From Solibacteraceae bacterium (GTDB lineage Bacteria > Acidobacteriota > Terriglobia > Bryobacterales > Bryobacteraceae), in assembly GCA_021324015.1 (NCBI GenBank), contig JAJPJX010000095.1:24898-88897 (forward strand): 64,000 nucleotides of DNA. Reading direction: 5' to 3'. The position numbers and the translations under genes were made by a program. Positions 35,609 through 44,088 of this stretch are shown here, one piece after another. Within the stretch, counting starts at the first letter, position 1, and each line of letters begins with the position of its first letter. The notes under the pieces are model-generated. The model was not told the origin of the DNA, searched no databases, and saw nothing but the letters and a program-made list of their open reading frames with translations.

Positions 35609-36637
35609 ATGTCTGACCGCAGACTGGTTTCCGGCGCGCTCCAGGAAGAGGAGGCCCAGTTCGAAGCCGGCCTCCGTCCCCGGCGCCTGGCGGATTTCAC
35701 CGGCCAGAACAAGCTGAAGGAAAACCTGGCCATCGCCATCGAGGCGGCGCGCCTGCGCGGCGAAGCCATGGACCACGTGCTGCTCTACGGCCCCCCGGGC
35801 CTGGGAAAAACCACGCTGGCCTCCATCATCGCCGAAGAGCTGGAAGTTCCCTTCACGACCACCTCCGGTCCGGTGCTGCAAAAGAAGCTGGATTTGACCG
35901 GCATCCTGAGCAACATCCGCGCGCGGCAGGTTTTTTTCGTGGATGAGATCCACCGGCTGATGCCGGACGTGGAGGAGATGCTGTATTCGGCGCTGGAGGA
36001 CTTCCGTGTGGATATCCTGATCGGCGCCGGCCCGGGAGCGCGCACGCATTCGCTGCCCATGCCCCGCTTCACGGCCATCGGCGCCACTACGCGACAGGGC
36101 CTGGTCAGCGCGCCGCTGCGCGGCCGCTTCGGCCTGGTGCTGCGGCTGGACCCCTACGGCGTGCCCGAGTTGCAGCGCATCGTGCAGCGCTCCGCGCGCC
36201 TGCTGAGCATCGAGATCGAGGCGGACGCCGCCGAAGAGATCGCCCGCCGCTGCCGGGGCACTCCGCGCATCGCCAACCGGCTGCTGCGGCGCGTGCGCGA
36301 CTACGCGCAGGTCCGCGCGGACGGGCGCATCACCCGCCCGGTGGCGCAGACGGCGCTGAACCTGCTTGAAGTGGACCGTTTCGGGCTGGACGAAATCGAC
36401 CAGAAGATCATGCTCACCATCCTGGAGAAATATCGCGGCGGGCCGGTGGGAGTGAACACCATCGCCGCCTCCATCTCCGAAGAGGCCGATACCATCGAAG
36501 AAGTGTACGAACCCTACCTCATTCAGCTCGGTTTTCTGAACCGGACGCCGCGCGGCCGGGTGGCGACTGAACTGGCGTTCGAGTATTTCCAGGTGCAGCG
36601 CAAAACGCGCAACGGCGACCAGCCGGCCCTGTTTTGA
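35609..36637 (+). CDS. ruvB: Holliday junction branch migration DNA helicase RuvB
   Basis: 342-residue AAA+ motor. Walker [19 protein letters not shown] (about residue 60), Walker [18 protein letters not shown], sensor 1 with [18 protein letters not shown], sensor 2 [20 protein letters not shown], and C-terminal winged helix ([20 protein letters not shown]). It starts 12 bp after ruvA and its stop overlaps a possible TTG start of folK. Complete and canonical. ruvC is not seen here. Confidence 0.98.
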   Translation: MSDRRLVSGALQEEEAQFEAGLRPRRLADFTGQNKLKENLAIAIEAARLRGEAMDHVLLYGPPGLGKTTLASIIAEELEVPFTTTSGPVLQKKLDLTGILSNIRARQVFFVDEIHRLMPDVEEMLYSALEDFRVDILIGAGPGARTHSLPMPRFTAIGATTRQGLVSAPLRGRFGLVLRLDPYGVPELQRIVQRSARLLSIEIEADAAEEIARRCRGTPRIANRLLRRVRDYAQVRADGRITRPVAQTALNLLEVDRFGLDEIDQKIMLTILEKYRGGPVGVNTIAASISEEADTIEEVYEPYLIQLGFLNRTPRGRVATELAFEYFQVQRKTRNGDQPALF

Positions 36638-36642
36638 GTCCC

Positions 36643-37143
36643 ATGAAAACCATCTTCCTCGGGCTGGGGTCGAACGTGGGCCGCCGCGAAGAGATGTTGC
36701 AGGCGGCCATCGACGCGCTCCACAGTCCCGAACTGCGCGTGCGGCGGATTTCTCCGGTGTACGAAACCGAGCCCTTGGAAATGCGGAATCAGCGCTGGTT
36801 TCTGAACCTGGTGGTGGAAGCCGAAACCAGCCTGTTTCCGCGCCAATTGCTGTTCCGCATTTTGAAGGTCGAGGCGAGGCTGGGCCGGAAGCGCCTGGGG
36901 CCCAACGGGCCGCGCACCATCGACATCGACATCCTGTTCTACGGCCAGACGATCCTCCACACCACCGACCTGGTGGTGCCGCATCCGCGCCTGGCAAGCC
37001 GGCGGTTCGTGCTCGCACCCATGGCCGACCTGGCGCCGGAATGGCGTGACCCGGTGACGCGCCGCAGCATGAGCCAACTTCTGGACGCAGTGAGCGGTCA
37101 GGAGATCCGCAAGACGGATTTCCAGCCGGTGCTACACTCGTAG
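36643..37143 (+). CDS. folK: 2-amino-4-hydroxy-6-hydroxymethyldihydropteridine pyrophosphokinase
   Basis: Folate biosynthesis kinase (HPPK), about 166 residues. Nucleotide/pterin-binding pattern IFLGLGSNVGRREEMLQAAI, then EPLEMRNQRWFLNLVVEAET, and the signature RTIDIDILFYGQ with the Mg2+-binding aspartates, followed by VPHPRLASRRFVLAPMADLA. ATG at 36643 is chosen; TTG at 36634, overlapping the ruvB stop, is the alternative. Other folate genes are not adjacent. Confidence 0.96.
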   Translation: MKTIFLGLGSNVGRREEMLQAAIDALHSPELRVRRISPVYETEPLEMRNQRWFLNLVVEAETSLFPRQLLFRILKVEARLGRKRLGPNGPRTIDIDILFYGQTILHTTDLVVPHPRLASRRFVLAPMADLAPEWRDPVTRRSMSQLLDAVSGQEIRKTDFQPVLHS

Positions 37144-37147
37144 GTCT

Positions 37148-37933
37148 ATGCACCGCGGGTTGGCGCTCCTGGTTCTGGCCGGCTGCCTGGCCGCGCAGCC
37201 GCGCCACCAACTGAACGACGGAGACGCGCACGGCGATCCGCCGTATCTTCTGGAGGACGGGTGGACTCCCCTGCTCAACGGCCGCGATCTTTCCGGGTGG
37301 CACGGGCTGGGCTCGGGCCCCAACGATTGGTTCACCACCACCGCGATTCTCTGGGAGCGCCTGCTGGGGCCAACACGCCTTTCGGCGGTTCCCCGCCCCG
37401 GCGGCCGGATTCTGAACGGCCCGCGCGGCCGGACGGTCAACCTGGTGACCGACCAGAAGTTCGGCGACGTGGAGCTTTACCTGGAATTCATGATCCCCAA
37501 GGGTTCCAACTCGGGCGTGTATCTGCACGGCCTCTACGAAGTGCAGGTTTTTGACAGCTACGGCTCCACCGAACCGCTGACCTCGTCCGACTGCGGCGGC
37601 ATCTACCACCGCTGGATCAACAACCGTGGCGTGGGCGGGTCGGCGCCCAGCCGGAACGCCTGCCGCCGTCCGGGTGAATGGCAATCCTTCCAGATCTGGT
37701 TCCGCGCGCCCCGCTTCGACGCCTCCGGGAAGAAAGTGGAAAGCGCGAAGTTCCTGCGCGTGCTCCAGAACGGGCTTTCCATCCAGAAAGACGTCGAGGT
37801 GGACGGACCCACACGCGCCGCCATGGAGATTCCGGAGGCCCCCACCAATCCCCTCATGCTCCAGGGCGATCACGGACCGGTGGCCTACCGCAACATCTAC
37901 ATCCGGCCACTCCGGGAAATCATCGAACGATAG
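37148..37933 (+). CDS. DUF1080 (3-keto-disaccharide hydrolase-like) lipoprotein
   Basis: 261 residues. N-terminus MHRGLALLVLAGCLAAQPRH has a lipobox-like LAGC (Cys13), suggesting a lipoprotein. The LamG-like DUF1080 domain begins at GWTPLLNGRDLSGWHGLGSG and continues VELYLEFMIPKGSNSGVYLH, LYEVQVFDSYGSTEP, PGEWQSFQIWFRAPRFD, and ends LQGDHGPVAYRNIYIRPL. DUF1080 proteins bind or hydrolyse keto-sugars and are abundant in polysaccharide-degrading soil bacteria. Follows folK after 4 bp; the functional link to the ruv genes is probably only transcriptional. Confidence 0.87.
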   Translation: MHRGLALLVLAGCLAAQPRHQLNDGDAHGDPPYLLEDGWTPLLNGRDLSGWHGLGSGPNDWFTTTAILWERLLGPTRLSAVPRPGGRILNGPRGRTVNLVTDQKFGDVELYLEFMIPKGSNSGVYLHGLYEVQVFDSYGSTEPLTSSDCGGIYHRWINNRGVGGSAPSRNACRRPGEWQSFQIWFRAPRFDASGKKVESAKFLRVLQNGLSIQKDVEVDGPTRAAMEIPEAPTNPLMLQGDHGPVAYRNIYIRPLREIIER

Positions 37934-37943
37934 GGCCGGCGCG

Positions 37944-39194
37944 CTATTCGCGGCTGTAAATCTTCACCCGGTAGTACGGCTTGTCCTTCTCGGCCGGATC
38001 CATTTCGTAAGTCTGCTGCATTTTGCCCGGGTCGTAGTCTCTCCACAGCCAGGCCATCTCCTCCGGCAGTTCGGCGCTGCCGTGGGCGGGATTGTGAGTG
38101 CCGTGGCCGAAGCTGAAGTGGAAGTCGTAGCCCCGCATCTTCAGAGAGTTGGCCATTTGAATGTTTTGCAGGGGCCAGCTTCCGTGGTTATTCTCCAGGT
38201 CTTCGGAGCCGTCCTGCAGCCAGACGCGGATATTGCGCTTGGGCTGCTTGCGGATCATGAAGGGGAACACGTTGCCCCCGTCGAGTTCGCCCGGATGCCA
38301 TTGAATGCTGGTGAAGCTGCCGATCCAGGAGAGCACCCGGCTGAACTCCTCCGGCTTCCACCAGGCCGCGTTGAACGAACAGATGCCGCCCGAGGACAGC
38401 CCGGCGATAGCGCGGCTGTAGCCATCCTTCCGCAGATTGTATTTCTGCGCCACCTCGGGCAGGATCTCCTCCAACAGGAAGCGGGCGTAGCGGTCCGTGA
38501 CGGTGTCGTATTCGATGCTCCGCATGGCCTTGTCGCCGACCTTTCCCGGATCCAGAAAGACGTGGATCATCACGGGAATCTTCTGCTCGTAGGTCAGGTT
38601 GTCGAACACGATCTGCGCCCGCCACTTCTCGCGGTCGGCCAGATTGTGGCCGTCCTGCCAGACCATGACGGCAGCGGGCGTCGCGGGGTTGTACTGCGCC
38701 GGCACATAGATCCAGTAGTCGCTTTGCATGCCGTCGTAGATCCGGCTGGTGTGCACCCGTTTCTCGGACAACGTGCCGCGCGGCACACCGGGATGCTCGT
38801 AGGAATCCGCGCCGAAAGCCGGCACATCGTTCCTGCCGCCGAACCGCGCCCCGCCGATCACGTAGTGAAACCAGTGCGCCTGGCCGGTTTTGAGCTGGCC
38901 CGAAGTGAACCACAGGTCGGAGCCCTTCAGGCGGGTCATTTTTGCGAAGGGGGCGTCATCCACGAACAGTTCGGGGGCCTCACGGCTTTCCACGGCCCAG
39001 ATAAAGTCCGGGCCTTGGCCGAGCACGGCGGTGCCCTTCTTGACCTCCGCCTCCCCCAGGGAAGCCAGCAAGGCTTCCCGAAAAGCCGCACTCGGATGGC
39101 GGCTCATCTCGATCAGGCGCGGCGCAGGGAGCTTTTCCGCCGCCGCCATCATGCACACAGAGCCCAGGATCACAAGGACGCAACGCACCGTCAA
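37944..39194 (-). CDS. Secreted alpha/beta-hydrolase, esterase D/enterochelin esterase-like
   Basis: 416 residues with signal peptide (MTVRCVLVILGSVCMMAAAE). A beta-sandwich N-terminal region (LGQGPDFIWAVESREAPELF; TSGQLKTGQAHWFHYVIGGA) precedes a PF00756-type esterase domain. The latter shows WIYVPAQYNPATPAAVMVWQ, FLLEEILPEVAQKYNLRKDG, the nucleophile elbow AIAGLSSGGICSFNAAW (Ser in GLSSGG), and HFSFGHGTHNPAHGSAELPE with the likely catalytic histidine. Probable targets are acetyl or feruloyl esters on polysaccharide, or siderophore esters; undetermined. Convergent with the DUF1080 gene, 10 bp apart. Confidence 0.85.
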   Translation of the reverse strand: MTVRCVLVILGSVCMMAAAEKLPAPRLIEMSRHPSAAFREALLASLGEAEVKKGTAVLGQGPDFIWAVESREAPELFVDDAPFAKMTRLKGSDLWFTSGQLKTGQAHWFHYVIGGARFGGRNDVPAFGADSYEHPGVPRGTLSEKRVHTSRIYDGMQSDYWIYVPAQYNPATPAAVMVWQDGHNLADREKWRAQIVFDNLTYEQKIPVMIHVFLDPGKVGDKAMRSIEYDTVTDRYARFLLEEILPEVAQKYNLRKDGYSRAIAGLSSGGICSFNAAWWKPEEFSRVLSWIGSFTSIQWHPGELDGGNVFPFMIRKQPKRNIRVWLQDGSEDLENNHGSWPLQNIQMANSLKMRGYDFHFSFGHGTHNPAHGSAELPEEMAWLWRDYDPGKMQQTYEMDPAEKDKPYYRVKIYSRE

Positions 39195-39268
39195 TTCCCC
39201 TCCAGATTTCCTGCTCAGCCTATCACAGCCGGCGATCGGCTTAAGATAGGACGTTTAGAGACACCCAC

Positions 39269-40525
39269 ATGTCAGCCGCCACGGAATGGAAAGAGTTGCT
39301 CATCGGCCTGACCCTGGCCGTTCTGGCCACGGCAGTGCTAGGCCTGATTCTTTGGCTAATTCGCAGGCTGTTTCCCAGGGTCTGCGCGACGATCGAATCC
39401 TGGCGCGGCACGCGCATCACCTCGCTGCGCATCCAGAACCTGGAATTGCTCTCCGCCGAACGCATCACCGGACTGCTCATCACGGTCGTGAGGGTCGTCC
39501 GGCTGGCGGTGGTGGTTCTTCTGATTACCTTTTACGTTCCCCTGGTGTTCAGCGTTTTTCCAGGGACGCGCGGCTATGCCGGGGCGCTGTTAGGGTACAT
39601 TCTGACGCCGCTCCAGGCCATCTGGAATGGCGTCGTCTCGTACCTGCCGGACCTGTTCACAGTGCTCGTGGTGGCCGTCGTTACGCGATACGCCATTAAG
39701 CTCATCCGGTTGATCTTCACCGCCATCCAGAAGGGCACCTTGCGCTTCTCCGGTTTCTATCCGGAGTGGGCCGAGCCGACCTACAAGATCGTGCGCTTCC
39801 TGGTGCTGGCGCTGGCGACGGTAGCCGTTTATCCGTACATCCCGGGCTCGTCCTCACCGGCTTTCAAGGGCGTGTCGGTCTTCCTGGGAGTGCTGTTCTC
39901 GCTGGGCTCAGCCGGCGCCATCGCCAACGTGATGGCCGGCGTGGTGCTCACCTACACGCGAGCCTTTCAGGTGGGCGATTACGTCAAAATCGGTGAGACC
40001 ACCGGGACAGTTATCGACAAGACGCTGCTGGTCACACGCGCGCGCACGCCCAAAAACGAGGATGTCAGCATCCCCAACTCGCTGGTGCTTTCCAGCCACA
40101 TGGTCAACTATAGCGCCTGCGCCCGGAACGAGGGGGTCATCGTCCACACCTCGGTCACCATTGGGTACGACGCCCCCTGGCGCACGGTGCACTCGCTGCT
40201 GATCGCGGCCGCGCACGACACCCCGGAAATTCTCAAGGATCCCGCGCCCTTTGTGCTGCAGACCGCCTTGAACGATTTCTATGTCGCCTACCAGGTGAAC
40301 GCGTATACGAATGCCGCCACCCACCTGCTGAGAATCTACTCCGACCTTCACCAGAACATTCAGGACAAGTTTAACGAAGCCGGCGTGGAGATCATGTCGC
40401 CGCACTACACCAGCGTGCGCGACGGCAACCACATCGCGATTCCGGATTCTTACGTGCCGAACACCTACGAAACGCCGGCCTTCCGCCTGTTCCAGGCCGG
40501 CGGAAACGGCAGCGGCGCCCGCTGA
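39269..40525 (+). CDS. MscS-family mechanosensitive ion channel
   Basis: 418 residues with about four membrane helices: residues about 10-31, 66-92, 125-150, and the pore-lining region 165-230. The MscS signature is in SAGAIANVMAGVVLTYTRAF (TM3) leading into VGDYVKIGETTGTVIDKTLL, then the cytoplasmic beta domain (VSIPNSLVLSSHMVNYS) and alpha/beta cage (DAPWRTVHSLLIAAAHDTPE; DKFNEAGVEIMSPHYTSVRD). Protects against hypo-osmotic shock. The stop is immediately followed by the end of the convergent CLC gene with no spacer. Confidence 0.92.
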   Translation: MSAATEWKELLIGLTLAVLATAVLGLILWLIRRLFPRVCATIESWRGTRITSLRIQNLELLSAERITGLLITVVRVVRLAVVVLLITFYVPLVFSVFPGTRGYAGALLGYILTPLQAIWNGVVSYLPDLFTVLVVAVVTRYAIKLIRLIFTAIQKGTLRFSGFYPEWAEPTYKIVRFLVLALATVAVYPYIPGSSSPAFKGVSVFLGVLFSLGSAGAIANVMAGVVLTYTRAFQVGDYVKIGETTGTVIDKTLLVTRARTPKNEDVSIPNSLVLSSHMVNYSACARNEGVIVHTSVTIGYDAPWRTVHSLLIAAAHDTPEILKDPAPFVLQTALNDFYVAYQVNAYTNAATHLLRIYSDLHQNIQDKFNEAGVEIMSPHYTSVRDGNHIAIPDSYVPNTYETPAFRLFQAGGNGSGAR

Positions 40526-42229
40526 TCAGTTCCGGCGGATGCCGTAGGCCCGATGGATGTCCTCAAGCGAAAGCACCCCTTCCAACTGGTCGGGATGCGC
40601 GCGGTTCACCACAGGCAGCAGCGGGTACGCGCCCAGGTAGCGCAGCGCCACGTCCACCGACTGGTCCGGATAGAGGCGCGGCAACACCTCCAGGCGGCAA
40701 GCCTCTTTCAAAGCGTGGGTGCCATTCTCCTCGGCCAGCGAGGCGCGTAAGGCCTCGGCCGTCACGGTCGACCAGGTGCCATCGGCGAACGTCACTAAGG
40801 CGCGCTCCTCGCCTGCCGTCTCGATCTGTTTGGCCGCTTCGGCGACCGGCAGATTCGCCGGCAGCACCACGTCCACCACGGCACGCATGGCTTCTTCCAC
40901 GTGCAAAACCGGCAGGGATCGCTGCTCCTCGGCGGAAGGCAGATCCACGCCCTCCTGCTGAGCCAGCATGGTGAAGAATGGGACCGGGTGCAGCGTCCGG
41001 GAGATGAAGTAAGAGATGGTGTTGGCGATCATCACCGGGAGGATGATCACGTAACTGGCGCTGACTTCGAACACCATGAAGATGGATGTCATCGGCGCGC
41101 GAAAGACGCCGGCGAAAAAAGTGCCCATGCCGACCAGCACGTAGGCATCCGCGAAGCTCGTGGGGAAGGGCCAGTAGCGATTCGCCAGCGCGCCCAGCCC
41201 GCCGCCGATCATCGCGCCCGTGAAGAGCGTGGGGGCGAACATTCCGCCGGGGATTTCGGCGCTGAAGCTCACCACAGTCGCCGCCAGCTTGACCAGCCCC
41301 AAGGCCAGCAGTGCCTGCCAGGCGAAGCGGTCGTGCAGGGCGCTATCGATGGCGTCATAGCCGGCGCCCATGATCTGCGGCAGCCACAGGCCGGCCACGC
41401 CCACCAGCAACCCGGCGGCTCCGGCCTGGGCATATGCCGTGTGGGAGGGCAGGTGCTCCAGCCGCCGCTTCAACTTTTCGATAAGCTTTACGAAGAGCGC
41501 CGAGAGCAGGCCGCCTGCTACCCCCAGGATGGCGTAAACCACGAGTTCCGAAGGATGCCGCAGTTCGAATTCCGGCACCCGGAACAGGGGCTCGTTCCCC
41601 AGGAACCAGCGCACCACCACCACGGCGGATACCGCCGCCAGCATGATGGAGCCCACCACCCCCGCGTTCCAGGCGGCCACCACCTCTTCCATCACGAAGA
41701 GCACTCCGGTGATGGGAGTGTTGAACGCGGCGGCGATGCCGGCCGCAGCCCCCACGGGTGCGATCAGCCGCATGTTTTCGCGTTTGACCTGGAACATCCG
41801 CCCCAGCAGCGACGCGATGCCGGCGCCCATCTGCAGCGAAGGATCCTCCGGTCCCAGCGAGTTGCCCGTGCCGATCGAAATCGAGCAAGTCAGGAACTTG
41901 CCGATGACCGTGCTGAAGGGAACATGCCCGTCGGAGATGTACAGCGCGGCCTTGGTCTGGTTCACGCCGCTGCCCCGCGCCGCGCGAAAGAACCAGCGCA
42001 CCAGCAGGACGGAAACCAGCGCCCCTGCCGTGGGACAGATGAGCCGGGCGTAGCGCAGCCTTTGGGAGAGCGCCCCAACCGAATACCAGCTCAGAAAGTC
42101 GATCGCGACATGAAAACAGACCACCATCAGGCCCGCGAATATCCCGATCAGGATCGCCAGCAAGAGAAACCGCTGCGTCTCGCTCATAGCGGGCAGCGAC
42201 AGCCCCTTGTGCGTGCGGCCGTTTGGCAT
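40526..42229 (-). CDS. CLC-family chloride channel/transporter with CBS domains
   Basis: 567 residues, about 420 of them in the CLC membrane domain and the rest a CBS pair (EEAMRAVVDVVLPANLPVAE; LPVVNRAHPDQLEGVLSLED). The gating-glutamate motif reads TGNSLGPEDPSLQMGAGIAS (Glu128) where the consensus is GREGP, so Glu is kept but neighbours differ. VVSFSAEIPGGMFAPTLFTG (GIFxP-like) and GMGTFFAGVFRAPMTSIFMV are typical. The first conserved segment is AARGSGVNQTKAALY. Whether it is a channel or a H+/Cl- exchanger is unknown. Last gene of the long minus-strand run, one base after the TPR gene stop. Confidence 0.9.
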   Translation of the reverse strand: MPNGRTHKGLSLPAMSETQRFLLLAILIGIFAGLMVVCFHVAIDFLSWYSVGALSQRLRYARLICPTAGALVSVLLVRWFFRAARGSGVNQTKAALYISDGHVPFSTVIGKFLTCSISIGTGNSLGPEDPSLQMGAGIASLLGRMFQVKRENMRLIAPVGAAAGIAAAFNTPITGVLFVMEEVVAAWNAGVVGSIMLAAVSAVVVVRWFLGNEPLFRVPEFELRHPSELVVYAILGVAGGLLSALFVKLIEKLKRRLEHLPSHTAYAQAGAAGLLVGVAGLWLPQIMGAGYDAIDSALHDRFAWQALLALGLVKLAATVVSFSAEIPGGMFAPTLFTGAMIGGGLGALANRYWPFPTSFADAYVLVGMGTFFAGVFRAPMTSIFMVFEVSASYVIILPVMIANTISYFISRTLHPVPFFTMLAQQEGVDLPSAEEQRSLPVLHVEEAMRAVVDVVLPANLPVAEAAKQIETAGEERALVTFADGTWSTVTAEALRASLAEENGTHALKEACRLEVLPRLYPDQSVDVALRYLGAYPLLPVVNRAHPDQLEGVLSLEDIHRAYGIRRN

Positions 42230-42230
42230 T

Positions 42231-43328
42231 TTAGTTGGACACCTTGCCCATCACGATGGCCACCGCTTGGTCGGCACGAGCCGCCGCGGGACACACCCGG
42301 TCCCAGGATTTCCAAAGCTCCCCCGCCAGAGCCAGCACCTTCGGCGTGTCTCCCTCCCTGTGTCTGCGCGGTTTGGCATCCACAACCGGCCGGGCAGATT
42401 CCACCAGCGTGGATACATCCGCCGGAGTATTGCCGCCGGAGGCCGCCAGGCATCCCTCCAGTCCGTGAAAGCTCCTGGCGAGCAACTCCCGCGCGCGCCC
42501 GAAGCGCTGCCCTGAGGACAGCGTGGGCTGCGTCGGATCCAGCGCCGCGATCTCGTCGCACTCCGCCACGCCCTTGCGGGCCTGCTCATCCTTGGAGTTC
42601 CAGCGCAGCGCCTTGCGGAACGAAGCGCGGGCCGCTGGGTAATCGCCTTGCACAAACTGCGCCTCTCCCAGGCCGCTCCAGGCGGCGGCGTCCTCGGGCG
42701 ATGCCGTCAGAATGCTCTGATACAGATCCGCGGCATTGCGCGCCGCTCCGTTCGCGAGCAGGAGGGATGCCACGCGCCTCTGGACCGCCGTGTCGCCGGG
42801 GGTCTCCGCCGCCAGTTCCAGCAGTTCCGCGAGCACCTCTTTCTGCTTTTGACGGCGCATCAGCAGATCCACCAATTCAAACCGCGCCTGCACGCGGTTC
42901 TTCTCCGGTTGTTCGGGCCAGAGGCCGAAGATGGCCCGGTGATAGTCCAGCACCGCTTCGTCCCAATCGTGCTGCCGCACGGAAATGCGCGCCAGCGCGA
43001 GGTTCACTACGGCATTGGTGGGGTCGCTTTCCCGCAATTCTCCCAGGTGCGCCTCCGCCTCGTCCAGGCGCCCGAAGCTCATCAGAGCCAGCGCGAGCGC
43101 CAGCCGGTATCGGGTGTCGTTCGGCGAGAAAGAGAGCGCCGCGCGGTATTCTTCCACAGCCTGGTCACTCCGGCCCTGCTGCGCGAGCTGCCTGCCCATC
43201 TCGAAGTGGCGGTTGGCGCGTTGCGAGCGGCCACTCCGCCAGGCACGCACCAGAAAACCGGTGAATGCAAACAGGACAGCCATGCTCAAGATGACAGCCG
43301 CAAAAGCTCTTCTGGTCCCCGCCACCAT
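42231..43328 (-). CDS. Membrane-anchored TPR protein
   Basis: 365 residues. A single N-terminal hydrophobic segment (AFAAVILSMAVLFAFTGFLV, residues 8-27) followed by a TPR solenoid: NRHFEMGRQLAQQGRSDQAV, EEYRAALSFSPNDTRYRLAL, FGRLDEAEAHLGELRESDPT, NLALARISVRQHDWDEAVLD, and AAAWSGLGEAQFVQGDYPAA are clear units. The C-terminal 100 residues are less regular. Likely periplasmic-facing scaffold. It follows the deiodinase-like gene by 35 bp on the same strand and directly precedes the CLC gene. Confidence 0.82.
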   Translation of the reverse strand: MVAGTRRAFAAVILSMAVLFAFTGFLVRAWRSGRSQRANRHFEMGRQLAQQGRSDQAVEEYRAALSFSPNDTRYRLALALALMSFGRLDEAEAHLGELRESDPTNAVVNLALARISVRQHDWDEAVLDYHRAIFGLWPEQPEKNRVQARFELVDLLMRRQKQKEVLAELLELAAETPGDTAVQRRVASLLLANGAARNAADLYQSILTASPEDAAAWSGLGEAQFVQGDYPAARASFRKALRWNSKDEQARKGVAECDEIAALDPTQPTLSSGQRFGRARELLARSFHGLEGCLAASGGNTPADVSTLVESARPVVDAKPRRHREGDTPKVLALAGELWKSWDRVCPAAARADQAVAIVMGKVSN

Positions 43329-43363
43329 GTCTTACCAGCATAGTAAATGCGGCGGACCCGCTG

Positions 43364-44086
43364 CTAGTCAGTTGGACTTTGCTGGAGAGGCTCCACGATC
43401 TGCCGCAGCTTCGCGGCCACTTCGGCCGGATGAAAACCGAACGGCCCGGGCTTGCTTTTGTAGGCCACTCGGCCTTCGCCATCGATCACGTAAAGCCGGT
43501 CCGGCCAGCCGGTGTAGGCGGCTTCCGTGGTGTTCCGGAAGTTGTCCAGCAGGGCCGGAATTTCGATGTGCAGGTTGCGCACGCAGGAATCCGCCACGGT
43601 CTCCCGTTCCGTGAAACTCCGCGGGCTGGCGATCACGACGTTCTGCCGCAGGTTGGCCTCCATCTGCCACACGTCGCTGGCGTGCGCCTCCACGATGTAG
43701 ACGATGTAGAAAGCCACCCGGTCCCGGTACTGGCGATAGAGACGATTGAGCGCGGGAACCTCCCGGCGAAAGGGCGGTCAAGTATAGCTGCCGAAGATCA
43801 GCACCACCGGCATCCGGCCGCGAAAGCCGGAGAGGCGCACCATCGATTTCCCGTCCAGAGTCTGAAGCGCAAAATCCGGCGCGGGACTCCCGGCGTCGAG
43901 CCCGCCGGCGCGGGCGATCATCCACAGCCGCTCGAAGGGCAGCGCCAGAAACAACACCGGGCCGGGCAGGTGCGCAACCGCGCGGGCAAAGCGCTCGGGC
44001 GGCTGAAGCATGATGGCCAGCAGCGCCCCACAGGCCAATACATAGAGAGCCGCCGCGCCCGCCAGGATCTTCACCCATCGCCGCAT
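43364..44086 (-). CDS. Iodothyronine deiodinase-like selenoprotein (TGA at 43778-43780 read as selenocysteine)
   Basis: 240-residue product if the in-frame TGA at codon 103 is read as selenocysteine. Residues 6-26 are a membrane anchor, then a thioredoxin-fold domain starting GSPAPDFALQTLDGKSMVRL. The active-site region reads VVLIFGSYT-[TGA]-PPFRREV; animal deiodinases have NFGSCT-U-PPF there. After the TGA the same frame continues with VAFYIVYIVEAHASDVWQME (deiodinase: YIEEAHASDGW), VADSCVRNLHIEIPALLDNF, and DRLYVIDGEGRVAYKSKPGP (deiodinase: ERLYVIQEGRILYKGKPGP), ending FGFHPAEVAAKLRQIV. Conservation is equal on both sides of the TGA, and no frameshift is needed. ATG at 44086 has GGAG five nucleotides upstream. 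It starts 2 bp after the glycosidase stop. Physiological role in bacteria is unknown; a thiol-redox or reductive dehalogenating enzyme is likely. A conventional gene caller would split or truncate it. Confidence 0.88.
43751..43780 (-). promoter_or_regulatory. Candidate bacterial SECIS element following the selenocysteine TGA
   Basis: On the coding strand, TGA (43780-43778) is followed by 17 nt, then a tri-loop GGU (43760-43758) closed by CGGGA/UCCCG (43765-43761 with 43757-43753). One bulged C (43766) and two further pairs (43768-43767 with 43752-43751) extend the stem. A G in the first loop positions, a short stem with bulge, and this distance from the UGA match the general form of bacterial SECIS hairpins recognised by SelB. 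Confidence 0.6.
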
Positions 44087-44088
44087 GT

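Noticed and set aside
34976..37873. 965-residue minus-strand open frame
   Set aside because: Antisense to ruvA, ruvB, folK and the DUF1080 gene, all of which are clear.
43364..43717. Separate 117-residue gene starting at GTG 43717
   Set aside because: The sequence between the TGA and this GTG (PPFRREVPALNRLYRQYRDR) is conserved in deiodinases and in frame. The fragment alone would lack the active site.
43778..43780. Simple nonsense mutation or frameshift pseudogene
   Set aside because: No frame change is needed, both halves are undamaged, and the TGA falls precisely on the known selenocysteine position with a hairpin behind it.
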